Positions 1 through 9,103 of a stretch of DNA of 64,000 bases are shown here, in pieces; the stretch's first letter is position 1, and every line of letters starts with the position of its first letter. The position numbers and the translations under genes are program-made. Source of the DNA: Candidatus Babelota bacterium (GTDB lineage Bacteria > Babelota > Babeliae > Babelales > Vermiphilaceae); the NCBI GenBank assembly GCA_003963225.1, contig RXKB01000008.1, positions 62,001-126,000 of the forward strand, written 5' to 3'. The notes under the pieces are model-generated. The model did not search any database. It was not told where the DNA came from and worked only from the letters and a program-made list of their open reading frames with translations.

Positions 1-1
1 T

Positions 2-241
2 AACATAAAGGAAAACATCACTAAGAAAAAAAATCAATATATTGAATCTAATAAAGAACAACTTGATCAAGCTATTAACCAAATTACAAATACCAAGACA
101 TTAGATCAGTTAACTAAATTAGAAAAAAAAATAAATACTATAACTACTTCTTCTGACAAAGAAAATGAAGATTCCATAAAAAAACAAGAGGCCTTAAATA
201 AGCTAACTATCAAAAAATCAGATCTTGAATCAAAAAAGTAG
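2..241 (+). CDS. C-terminal end of a coiled-coil protein, cut by the window edge
   Basis: This frame is open from the first bases and stops at TAG 239-241, giving 79 residues; the start lies outside the window. The residues are Lys/Glu/Gln/Asn-rich with heptad-like spacing of Leu/Ile, typical of a coiled coil. The last codons before the stop read A-AAA-AAG-TAG. A -1 shift there joins this frame to the next open frame (229-1578) without interrupting the helical pattern. I therefore think this is the front part of the same protein as the following entry. No family is recognised. Confidence 0.55.
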   Translation, partial: NIKENITKKKNQYIESNKEQLDQAINQITNTKTLDQLTKLEKKINTITTSSDKENEDSIKKQEALNKLTIKKSDLESKK

Positions 242-300
242 CAATAGAAAAGGAGATTGCGCATGAAGCACCATTATCATTAACACAAAAACCCGCCAAA

Positions 301-1578
301 TTGGTGACAGAAAACACAGCTGAGGTTTCACTTGTGCCTGCAGCCGGAAATATACAACAAAAAAAAGCATCTGACAACGAAAGCACTCCGCCATTAAAAC
401 CAGCTGCAAATAAACCAATAGATATAACTATTATAAATAAAGAGACTAAAAAGCAGGCAAGAACTTTTAGCAATCCTGCTCAAAAACAAAAAGCTACCGA
501 TATAAATCAAGACTCCCAACCAAACCAAACATGGCCAAAAACAGTACCGGCAAACAAAAATTTTAGCCTGCCTAAGCAAATAAATAAACCAAAAGTCCAA
601 CAAAACTCTATAACAATAACTGAATCTCAGACAAAAAAAAGCCCTTATTTTGAAGCACTTGCTGCTGAAAAAAGAGAATTTTTTGAAAATACGTTGACTG
701 TGGAGCCGACAAAACCAACCATTTCAGAAGCAAGCATGCTGTATGAAACGTTACAACATAAAGCACAACAGAATCCTCCACTTGTTTATAGTATAATAAA
801 AAAACCATCTGTTATTAATCAAGCTGCACTTTCAAACGAGTTAGCAACTATCGCCAACGCAAAGCAAACGGTATTATATCTTTCACCAGCATTGGTAGAA
901 CAAGTAATGCAAAAATTAGGATTTGCACAAAAGATTAACATAAATGAAAAATGGAACCTTACACTGCCCGCAGGCAACATACAGTTAGAGTTTATAAATA
1001 ATACAGTTGCGCGTATTTCTGTTGATACACAAACATTAATACAAAACAGTTCTTTTGAAAAACAACCTAAAGCCTTGACCCTTTCAACTCCTCCAACAGT
1101 AGTATTTAGCTTGCCTGTAGCCAAAACAAACACACTTACTTTAGAAAACAACAGTATTTTAGCAGTAAAACCAAAAGAAGTAGAAATATTATTAATTGAT
1201 TTCTTTTTTACTCTGCTAAAAAAAGGTCAAAAGATGGAGCAAAAAACAAAAGTAGTTACAACAAAAGAACAAACGTTTAATAAACCTCTTAACCAACAAC
1301 CGTCACAACAAAAAATACCACCAACCATGAGAAAAATACTTAATTTGCCTGAAAATAAACCATTTTCTCCAATAGAAAATTACGCAATACCTCAACCAGA
1401 AATCAAATCTTCAACCCATTTGCCAGGATGGATACAAGAAAACCAACGTAAAACAATGTTTGATGCAAAAACAAAAAGGAATTATTTTAAATCACCGGTA
1501 ATAAAAATACCCATTATTCCAAAAAAAATAAGTAACCCTCTGCCTAATAGCCCTTTATTTAGGATACCTAAAAAATAA
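301..1578 (+). CDS. Low-complexity Lys/Pro/Gln-rich protein, probably the 3' part of a frameshifted gene
   Basis: The frame is open from 229 to 1578. The first usable start is a TTG at 301 with no good ribosome binding site, and no ATG lies near. The protein (425 residues from 301) has long Lys/Pro/Gln/Asn-rich stretches around a more ordered middle part, roughly residues 140-300, with no motif I recognise. Reading back past 301, the frame encodes a helix that continues the coiled coil of the preceding frame, so independent translation from 301 is doubtful. A strong hairpin terminator follows at 1586-1621. Function unknown. Confidence 0.6.
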   Translation: MVTENTAEVSLVPAAGNIQQKKASDNESTPPLKPAANKPIDITIINKETKKQARTFSNPAQKQKATDINQDSQPNQTWPKTVPANKNFSLPKQINKPKVQQNSITITESQTKKSPYFEALAAEKREFFENTLTVEPTKPTISEASMLYETLQHKAQQNPPLVYSIIKKPSVINQAALSNELATIANAKQTVLYLSPALVEQVMQKLGFAQKININEKWNLTLPAGNIQLEFINNTVARISVDTQTLIQNSSFEKQPKALTLSTPPTVVFSLPVAKTNTLTLENNSILAVKPKEVEILLIDFFFTLLKKGQKMEQKTKVVTTKEQTFNKPLNQQPSQQKIPPTMRKILNLPENKPFSPIENYAIPQPEIKSSTHLPGWIQENQRKTMFDAKTKRNYFKSPVIKIPIIPKKISNPLPNSPLFRIPKK

Positions 1579-1585
1579 TGCTAAA

Positions 1586-1621
1586 AAAAAAGAGACCTTT
1601 TTACATTAAGGTCTCTTTTTT
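1586..1621. terminator. Bidirectional rho-independent terminator
   Basis: Perfect 14-bp stem (1586-1599 with 1608-1621), an 8-nt loop, an A-run on the left and a T-run on the right. It lies between the convergent ends of the plus-strand low-complexity gene and minus-strand rplU, so it can serve both. Confidence 0.9.
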
Positions 1622-1655
1622 ATGTTGAATGTCTTTAAAAATAAAGCTAATTAAA

Positions 1656-1985
1656 TTAAATAGCTGTAATTCTAACCACGGTGCCTTGTTGCCTGTGCCC
1701 ACGTTTAACACGTACTTTTTTACGACGTTTAAATCTAAAGACAATAAGTTTTTTTTCTTTAATATGCTTTACAATAGTACCAGTCACTACCGAAGAAAGC
1801 TTTGGTTGACCAATTTCAAAAACACCTTCTGCGGTTTTACGAAACAGTACTTGATCAAACGTAACAGTGTCTCCAGGGTTGCCTGTTATAAGTTCCAAAG
1901 CAACTGTTTTACCTTCCACTACCTGATACTGCTTACCGCCATTTGCAATGATCGCATAACGACCATAATTTTTTGCATTCTCCAT
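1656..1985 (-). CDS. rplU: Large ribosomal subunit protein bL21
   Basis: At 109 residues this is the usual length for bL21. It begins with the typical YAIIANGGKQYQV segment and has the conserved basic C-terminal region with RFKRRKKVRVKRGHRQ, which binds 23S rRNA. The usual partner rpmA (bL27) is not beside it: the gene stands alone, with its 3' end facing the terminator at 1586-1621. A divergent intergenic region separates it from the kinase-like gene at 2214. Confidence 0.97.
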   Translation of the reverse strand: MENAKNYGRYAIIANGGKQYQVVEGKTVALELITGNPGDTVTFDQVLFRKTAEGVFEIGQPKLSSVVTGTIVKHIKEKKLIVFRFKRRKKVRVKRGHRQQGTVVRITAI

Positions 1986-2213
1986 TAAATTCCTACGAAT
2001 ACTTTAAAAAGAATAGATTAACAATTGATTAGTATACTAATTTTTCTTTTTTTTACTATCTTTTTTATATAATATTACGCTCAACTATTTTCACGTAAAA
2101 AATATATCACAACTGAATATTTAAATAGAGTTCTATTATTTTTTGACTAAATATGGAATTTCTGTACAATTATTTCTATATTATTAATAAAAAGTATATC
2201 AGAGTATAAAAAT

Positions 2214-3251
2214 ATGAAAAAACAGTTATATATTATCGCTTCTTGTTTACATTTATTAGCTTATGGATACATTTTAGACCCTAAAAATCACATACTTGAT
2301 ACTTTGTATAGTGAACTGAAGATTGAACAACCTGTTACTTTTATCCCTGTCAAAATGCCTAATATTTATGAAATTGTCATAAATGGAACGTCTTACATTG
2401 TCCGATTAAATGAAGAATACAATAGATTTGCGCGAGTTATAGAATGCAATTTACACACGTACGCTGCAGAAAAGGGTTTTGGACCTCAAATTTTTTATCA
2501 TAACCCAGATAAACACATTATTATTATGGAAAAATTGCAAGCTAAAGAATTAGTTCCTGCCGATATTGAGGCTTGCCTACCAAAACTCGTTGAAGCGTTG
2601 CATGCTATGCACAATTCCCCTATTGAAAGCCGCCACATACATACGTTTACTACTAATACTATTAAAAAGATATATAACTTAGATCAACACGCTAATCCAC
2701 GTCAATTAAATACTTTTGCTATTTATGGCCATCTTTTGCGGCTGGAAAAACTATTTGAAGATGATTACAAAGTGATGATTCATCAAGATTTACATCCGTT
2801 TAATATATTTTTTGACGGAGTCAACTTTAAGTTTATTGATTTTGAAACGCCACATCTGGATACACCGTTTGTGGATTTAGCCCATGTTGCTCTTTTTTAT
2901 TGTATGAACGAAGAGCAAGAAAAAAAACTGCTTTCATTGTATTTTAACAGAGAAATAACAGTGCTTGACTATATAAAACTAAAGGCTATGAAATGCTTTG
3001 TCTGTACAAAGTTTATTTGTTGGATGCTTAACTCTTTGCCTACCAGTACTAAAGATTCTCATCATAGCATTGATCTATCAGTATTAGAATATACGCCGCC
3101 GCTCAATATTTTTTTAAAGTGTGCAGTGACCAACATAAAAAACGCAAAGTGGCGATATAGGCTTGCTATTAGCGCAATTAAAACATTTGAAGAACTTATT
3201 GAGCAGATTGATACCTACTTGTTAAAAAACATTGTTAATACTAACTTTTAA
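2214..3251 (+). CDS. Exported APH/choline-kinase-like phosphotransferase
   Basis: 345 residues. The fold signature is that of the aminoglycoside phosphotransferase/choline kinase group: a catalytic-loop motif with H190, D192 and N197 (HQDLHPFN) and a metal-binding D209 in FIDFE. The N-terminal 20 residues are hydrophobic and resemble a signal peptide or membrane anchor, which is unusual because these kinases need cytosolic ATP. Before the catalytic loop, residues 60-120 look like a kinase N-lobe. The substrate cannot be told; choline/ethanolamine or a small alcohol is the family expectation. The 3' end overlaps the convergent gene 3248-5347 by 4 bases. Confidence 0.75.
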   Translation: MKKQLYIIASCLHLLAYGYILDPKNHILDTLYSELKIEQPVTFIPVKMPNIYEIVINGTSYIVRLNEEYNRFARVIECNLHTYAAEKGFGPQIFYHNPDKHIIIMEKLQAKELVPADIEACLPKLVEALHAMHNSPIESRHIHTFTTNTIKKIYNLDQHANPRQLNTFAIYGHLLRLEKLFEDDYKVMIHQDLHPFNIFFDGVNFKFIDFETPHLDTPFVDLAHVALFYCMNEEQEKKLLSLYFNREITVLDYIKLKAMKCFVCTKFICWMLNSLPTSTKDSHHSIDLSVLEYTPPLNIFLKCAVTNIKNAKWRYRLAISAIKTFEELIEQIDTYLLKNIVNTNF

Positions 3252-5347
3252 TTAGCTTGGCTATTACCATATGTGTTTGATAAGGTTGAAACCCAATCAA
3301 CAAATGCGCTGCTTTTTGCTTTATCATTAAACCACCACAACGCTGGACCATGTTGTAACTTGAATGTTCTTGTAAAAGTACCGTCTGCATTCTGCATAAC
3401 ATCCATTTGCCCATTAACAAAAACCATTGGATATTCTTTTTCAAGGTTGGTTGGACCTACCACATGTGTTTCAAGTGCCATAATAAAATGTTGATTAGGC
3501 ATTATCGTTTTACAAAATTCAATAATCTTTCTATCAGTTTGCACATCTGGCGTACCACGGTACGGCTCACTGCATAAAATAAGACCTTTTTTGTTTTGGC
3601 TTAGCTTAGCCATGTGAGCCATCAGCTCTTGCCCTTGTTTAGCTGCGCTCATATAAGTAGAAAGTCCTTTGTGCGCGCTATCACCATTTGGCACGCTCAT
3701 GCAAATTTTATGAAATAATGAAACTGATGCTTTTTCTGCTGGTATTATACCAAAAGATTGCGCAACCCATGCAGCAACACCCATAGAACGCAATATAGTT
3801 GATTTTCCACACCCATTAGGCCCTGTTAAAATTAAAGCACGCGCTTTATCATTGCCCAAACACAGATCGTTACACACATATTGATTATCATTGTTGAGCA
3901 CTGGGCACCACAACTGTGTAGCCTGAAAAGCAACTGGCTGATCTTCTGTTGCAAACTCTACAAAAGTAACTGGCAAATTTTTTGTTTGCGCCTTTTGTAT
4001 AAACCGGGCAACTGACATATAACTATCCACAAGGCCAATGTTACGCAACCTTGTTTGGAGCTCTTGTTTAACTTGACCCATTAATTTGTGAGCTAATAAT
4101 ACGTTGCCTCGACGATACCAAACCGTGCCTGCTTTATCAAAAGTGGACGCTTTTAAAAGTGCGATTAACAGATTGTATTTTTTAGAATATTTTGCTTTCT
4201 TTTCAAGGCATTGCATGTTAAAATCTGTACCAAATGATTGATCAACGACTTTTTCTATATGTTCTATGGCTTTAAAAATAGTACTTATTTTTACCATTTG
4301 CTCATGCAAACTATTCATTTTTTTATAAGCAACAACAATATTATTATTATAAATAGATTTATAATAACTGTATAACATCTGAGACTGCCATAAAGTAAAG
4401 CCAATGCTTAACAAATAAGCTACATAGATATTTTTAGATAATAACGTAACCGATTGTTGATTATGGTTAATATTGGTAGTAAAACCATTACTTAAAAATC
4501 CTAGTTTATCACCAAATGTATAAGATGGATCAGCAAATATTTTTGCTGAAATACAAGGTGTAATACCATCTATGTATTGATCTATTTCATCTTGCTTAGT
4601 AACTCTTGGATCAACTAAATTAAAAGGTTCTTTGACAATATTAGTTAATATCTCTCCAATAGCACTTTTTAACACATTAATGGTTGGCAAAACTACACCT
4701 AGATTGCCCATATAATTTAAATACGTGGTAAATAGACTGGAAATCATACCTTTTTTAAAGATATGCATAAAACTAGTCCCAAAATTTTGTAAAATTGAGC
4801 CTTCAAGAACATATGCATTATTATTTAACTTTTTTGCTACATCTGGCAACGGTACATAATCAAATAGTTTTTTAGGTTGAGTGAAATACAACTGATCGTA
4901 CGATGCATACTCATCTTTTTCCCAATACCCAAGCAAAAGATCTTGATTTTGCGCAATAATATCCAATTGCTGTTCAATATCTTTATACACAGCCTGATTA
5001 GTGACTAGTGTTTTGATAGCAGCTTGACGAGCCAAGATGCTGTGTATATCTGTTAGCGGCCTACACACCTTTTTAATCGCTACGTTACCAAAAACTGTTT
5101 GAAGCTTTAACCATGCATTAGCATTGTTTGCATTATATAGCGACTCAATTTCTAACTTAGTAAAATCTTCCGAGGTATATAATTGATCAGCTGCATCTAA
5201 CAACCAGTTATCAGCATTCAATACCTGATTGACTAATTGATCAGTAGTTGGGTTATTGCATACAGGAGTTGCGCAATACGTACCCATTAAAAAACATACT
5301 ATAAAAGCAGCAAAAGCCTTTCTAATCTTCTTTTTTTCCATATTCAA
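3248..5347 (-). CDS. MutS-like ATPase with a predicted signal peptide
   Basis: 699 residues. The C-terminal third is a MutS-family ABC-type ATPase: Walker A GPNGCGKST at about residues 507-515, a Walker-B-region segment LILCSEPYRGTP at about 587-598 that keeps the RGT seen in MutS but has Ser-Glu where Asp-Glu is expected, and an ETHV segment matching the MutS TH switch. The N-terminal mismatch-recognition domain of MutS is absent. Instead residues 1-30 form a Lys-rich start, a hydrophobic stretch and an Ala/Cys-containing end, like a signal peptide. The middle looks helical, like the MutS lever/clamp. It lies downstream of true mutS on the same strand, 183 bases apart. It is not an ordinary MutS2, and its role is unknown. 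Confidence 0.75.
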   Translation of the reverse strand: MNMEKKKIRKAFAAFIVCFLMGTYCATPVCNNPTTDQLVNQVLNADNWLLDAADQLYTSEDFTKLEIESLYNANNANAWLKLQTVFGNVAIKKVCRPLTDIHSILARQAAIKTLVTNQAVYKDIEQQLDIIAQNQDLLLGYWEKDEYASYDQLYFTQPKKLFDYVPLPDVAKKLNNNAYVLEGSILQNFGTSFMHIFKKGMISSLFTTYLNYMGNLGVVLPTINVLKSAIGEILTNIVKEPFNLVDPRVTKQDEIDQYIDGITPCISAKIFADPSYTFGDKLGFLSNGFTTNINHNQQSVTLLSKNIYVAYLLSIGFTLWQSQMLYSYYKSIYNNNIVVAYKKMNSLHEQMVKISTIFKAIEHIEKVVDQSFGTDFNMQCLEKKAKYSKKYNLLIALLKASTFDKAGTVWYRRGNVLLAHKLMGQVKQELQTRLRNIGLVDSYMSVARFIQKAQTKNLPVTFVEFATEDQPVAFQATQLWCPVLNNDNQYVCNDLCLGNDKARALILTGPNGCGKSTILRSMGVAAWVAQSFGIIPAEKASVSLFHKICMSVPNGDSAHKGLSTYMSAAKQGQELMAHMAKLSQNKKGLILCSEPYRGTPDVQTDRKIIEFCKTIMPNQHFIMALETHVVGPTNLEKEYPMVFVNGQMDVMQNADGTFTRTFKLQHGPALWWFNDKAKSSAFVDWVSTLSNTYGNSQAN

Positions 5348-5530
5348 CTCATTAACAATAGATTATTATGTGTTTTTTATTTAATCTTCCAATATATTTA
5401 GTATACATATATATTTACAAATTGCAATTTTTACAGCCGCGCAACATGAAAAGATCTGCTTTTTATCTATAAATAGTATAAAAGCAGCTTTTAGAGATAT
5501 AGATTTTTAAGCCGTTGAATGACGCAAGGA

Positions 5531-8125
5531 TCAATTTTTTATTTCAGAAATGTTATTTTTTAACTCAACTAAGAGATTGAAAGCCTGTAATGGGGTCATA
5601 TTATTAACGTCAGCAGCAACTATTTTTTTTAGCAACTGCTCATCAAAAAAAGATGCAAAATCAATTTTAGAATCATTATTTTGCAAGGCACTATTAATAG
5701 AAGGCTTAATCAAACTGGATTCATCGTGCAAAGCTTGAGCACAAAGCTCTTGTGATCGATTAATGATAGAGGCTGGTAGATGCGCTAACTTAGCTATTTC
5801 AATGCCAAAAGAACCATCAGCAACTCCTTTAGTGAGCTGATACAAAAACAAAATACCCGCAGATGTTTTTTTGCTTGCCATATAATGAGCTTCTATATTT
5901 GCATGTGCATCTTGTAAGCGGGTTAATTCATGATAATGCGTTGCAAATAAGCATAATGGTCCTTCTTCTTGTGCTAAATACTCAATGACTGCTTGCGCAA
6001 TAGATCTACCATCAACAGTACTTGTACCTCGCCCAACTTCATCTAAAATTACCAAGCTTGTACTTGTTGCAAATCTACAAATAGCACCTGTCTCTTCCAT
6101 TTCAACTAAAAAAGTACTTTTCCCACCAGCAACAAAATCACCAGAACCCACTCGTGTAAAAATACGATCGAGCAAAGGAATGTTAGCTTTTTTTGCAGGA
6201 ACATATGAGCCAATATGAGCTAATAACGCAATTAAAGCTGTTTGTCTTAAATAGGTAGACTTACCTCCCATATTTGGTCCGGTAATAATCCATATACTTT
6301 TATCTGTATCAAGACCTATGTCATTAGCTATAAAAGCACTCGTCATATATTGTTCAACCACTGGATGCCTACCTCCAACAACAAAGTATTTTTTATCATT
6401 ATTTAAAATTGGTTTATGATAATCATAATCAAGAGCAACTGTTGCAAGCGAGGCTAACGCATCCAAATTAGCTAATGCATAACACATTTTACGCAAAGCA
6501 ACACCATGCATTAATACCTGTTTTTTTATTTCATCAAAAAGCTGTTTTTGCTTAAATTCATATTCTTTTTTTGCTTGCTGAATACGGTGTGCCAATAGCT
6601 CTAACTCTTCTATAGTGTACCGTTCTTTACCTACTAATGATTGGATAGGCTTGTAATAAGCAGGCACTTTTTCTGCCCCAATTTTGGTCATTTCAATATA
6701 GTAACCATATAGATTATTAAACCGAATTTTAAGCGTAGTAATACCCGTTTTTTGTTGCTCTTCTTTTTCAAGTTTTACTATTTTGCAAGCACCGTTGAGA
6801 TATAAATCTTGCAAATCATCTAGCTCTTGATTAAATCCTTTTTTAATAATAGCATCTGCAAGAGGATCGTCTACTAATGATTGATGCAATAAAACAGTTA
6901 AGTCTTGCAAATCTGGTAGCTGCAAGGCCATAAGCTGAGCAAGTGCTATTTGCTGTGCATCATGAAATAATATTTTTTGTATATTTTTAACAACATTCAA
7001 TGTAGATCGCAAAAGTAAAAAGTCGACAAGCTGTCCTTTTTGCATAAGCATTCTTCCCACAGCACGCTCAATATCAGCACACATAGATAAATTTTGTTTA
7101 ATATGCATATGCAATGAAGGGTGCTCCACAAACCATTCAACTAATTGTTGACGATTGAGAATGGTATCGTGTACCACCAATGGACGTAAAATCCATTTTT
7201 TAAGCATACGCGAACCCATTGGGGTTACTGCTTTGTCTATGACATCAAATAACGTATGTTTTCTTGTTCCATCGTATGTATTAACTACTAATTCAAGATT
7301 TTTTTGCGTTGTACAATCCAGCTGTAAAAAATCTTGCGGCTTGTATATATTAATTGTCTTAAAAAGACCTAAAGCTTGTTTATTTGTTTTTGTTAAATAA
7401 GCATAAAAATAATAAAGCGCTTGTTTAAAAATTTTATTTTCATGGATTACTTTATTAATATATGTAAAAAAATGCTCTTGAACCCAACTATGAAACGATT
7501 CTTCAGAACAAATACTGGTAGCATCCACTACAGAAAGCACATAACCAAACTTTTTACATATACCTACTATTTTTTTATCTATGCCTGCAGGAACTACAAC
7601 TTCATCTGGAAAAAAACGAGCTAATTCATTTTCTAATAGCTGTTCATCATTAAGCGAAAGACGCGTAACAAATAACTGCGCTGTTAGAAGCTCACTACAC
7701 AGCAATCCAACTTCGTCACCTTCCACAAAAAATAAACATAAATATGAAGGTGATTTTTCATCTAACAGCTGACTTTCAACAAGGGTACCTGGCGTAAATA
7801 CACGGGTAACACCTCGCTTTACTACAGTGCCCGGCTTTGCCTCTTCAAGCTGCTGACATAGCGCAACTGTATAGCCCCCCTTTACAAGTTTTTTAATGTA
7901 GTGGTCAATAGTATGTACCGGCACACCGCACAAAGGAATATCTTTACCAGCTACTTTACCTCGTTTGGTAAGTGTAATGCCTAAAAATTGAGCCGTTTTT
8001 TGCGCATCATCAAAAAAAAGCTCATAAAAATCTCCCACCTGAAAAAAAAGTAACTGTTCAGGGTACTCATTCTTAATAATGCTATATTGCTGCATTAAAG
8101 GAGTTGTCGCTGTTACATGTTGCAT
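5531..8125 (-). CDS. mutS: DNA mismatch repair protein MutS
   Basis: 864 residues, a normal MutS length. The mismatch-reading motif with F33 and E35 (GDFYELF) is at the N-terminus. The ATPase domain has Walker A GPNMGGKST near residues 614-622 and Walker B LVILDEVGRGTSTVDG near 688-703, followed by the FATHYHELT switch. It recognises mispairs as a dimer and clamps DNA. No mutL is in the window. It lies 63 bases after the membrane-protein gene and in line with uvrA, so a repair-gene block read from about 11.7 kb is likely. Confidence 0.98.
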   Translation of the reverse strand: MQHVTATTPLMQQYSIIKNEYPEQLLFFQVGDFYELFFDDAQKTAQFLGITLTKRGKVAGKDIPLCGVPVHTIDHYIKKLVKGGYTVALCQQLEEAKPGTVVKRGVTRVFTPGTLVESQLLDEKSPSYLCLFFVEGDEVGLLCSELLTAQLFVTRLSLNDEQLLENELARFFPDEVVVPAGIDKKIVGICKKFGYVLSVVDATSICSEESFHSWVQEHFFTYINKVIHENKIFKQALYYFYAYLTKTNKQALGLFKTINIYKPQDFLQLDCTTQKNLELVVNTYDGTRKHTLFDVIDKAVTPMGSRMLKKWILRPLVVHDTILNRQQLVEWFVEHPSLHMHIKQNLSMCADIERAVGRMLMQKGQLVDFLLLRSTLNVVKNIQKILFHDAQQIALAQLMALQLPDLQDLTVLLHQSLVDDPLADAIIKKGFNQELDDLQDLYLNGACKIVKLEKEEQQKTGITTLKIRFNNLYGYYIEMTKIGAEKVPAYYKPIQSLVGKERYTIEELELLAHRIQQAKKEYEFKQKQLFDEIKKQVLMHGVALRKMCYALANLDALASLATVALDYDYHKPILNNDKKYFVVGGRHPVVEQYMTSAFIANDIGLDTDKSIWIITGPNMGGKSTYLRQTALIALLAHIGSYVPAKKANIPLLDRIFTRVGSGDFVAGGKSTFLVEMEETGAICRFATSTSLVILDEVGRGTSTVDGRSIAQAVIEYLAQEEGPLCLFATHYHELTRLQDAHANIEAHYMASKKTSAGILFLYQLTKGVADGSFGIEIAKLAHLPASIINRSQELCAQALHDESSLIKPSINSALQNNDSKIDFASFFDEQLLKKIVAADVNNMTPLQAFNLLVELKNNISEIKN

Positions 8126-8188
8126 AAAAATCTACTTATTTTTTATTGCATGATTTTAACGAAGCAATCTTCTTATAAGGGAACGATG

Positions 8189-9088
8189 TTATAAATGCTT
8201 TTCATATAAAGCAAACATTTTATACATACGATCAACTTCATTATAACACTGATTTAATAAAAGTTTTAATTTTTCATTGTGATTCGAATCCAAAAAGACC
8301 TCTGTTATTTGCAATCGCCAATCTAGTACATAATTCAAAAAGAGATTTTTAACAGCAATAGCATCTGGTTGGTGTTTTTTTTGTATGGTAGAGATTCTAT
8401 AAGTCATGTAAGCAATAACACGTTCTAAATGTTGTAATAACAAATTAGTCATACCAACCATAACTTCATACTCAAAATGAGCCTTAGAATCTTTTTTCAA
8501 TATCCTCTCTTGATAAGTGCCAACTTGCTGTATTAATAAAGAAATTGTTTGTTGGTATGGAGCATGTGTTTGCACATACCAACCAATAGTATGACGATGA
8601 CATACCTTATTTAAAGATGATTCTATAGCAAAATTTACAATTGACACAAGCAAATAATTAGCAATCATGCTGCCCAAAGATTTAAACAAATCACCATTTT
8701 TAATCACAACAATGAGATCATAAGGAATAGCAATCATCGCATTTACCACTTTGGATGGAATACTAGCAACATAATTATTTAACGATCCTTGGACGTTTGC
8801 TTGCCCATGACCATAACTGTATAATGAATTTTCTAATTTAGGTTGGTTGTCTTCGGTCACAAAAGAAGGCACCATCTTCCAAAAGCAATATAGTAAAGCA
8901 ACAGTTGAAGTACACTGTAACATTTTTTCAAGACGTGAATGGAATAAGAGAGTACGTCCAATTTCCCCTGCTTCTTTTTCAATTGCTTGCTCATTGACAA
9001 GATAAAAATCATAACTTGAGACACGCAAAAAAATAAAAGCATTCAAAAAACAAAATAATATAGTCAAAAAAGTTCGCCGAAAAAACAT
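8189..9088 (-). CDS. Unrecognised membrane or exported protein between uvrA and mutS
   Basis: 299 residues. The N-terminus has Arg-Arg followed by a hydrophobic stretch (residues about 6-24), consistent with a signal peptide or anchor. Further hydrophobic stretches occur near residues 60-75 and 110-150, and the C-terminal half is helical and charged. No family motif is seen. It starts 15 bases after the uvrA stop, so it is probably co-transcribed with uvrA and mutS, but nothing in the protein links it to repair. Confidence 0.7.
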   Translation of the reverse strand: MFFRRTFLTILFCFLNAFIFLRVSSYDFYLVNEQAIEKEAGEIGRTLLFHSRLEKMLQCTSTVALLYCFWKMVPSFVTEDNQPKLENSLYSYGHGQANVQGSLNNYVASIPSKVVNAMIAIPYDLIVVIKNGDLFKSLGSMIANYLLVSIVNFAIESSLNKVCHRHTIGWYVQTHAPYQQTISLLIQQVGTYQERILKKDSKAHFEYEVMVGMTNLLLQHLERVIAYMTYRISTIQKKHQPDAIAVKNLFLNYVLDWRLQITEVFLDSNHNEKLKLLLNQCYNEVDRMYKMFALYEKHL

Positions 9089-9103
9089 ATTTTTATTCTC
9101 TCT

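Noticed and set aside
1629-1988. Long plus-strand frame opposite rplU
   Set aside because: It is the antisense of a confidently identified ribosomal protein gene, with no independent support.
3248-5347. Calling this gene MutS2
   Set aside because: No Smr domain is present, and the signal-like N-terminus and altered Walker B do not fit MutS2.
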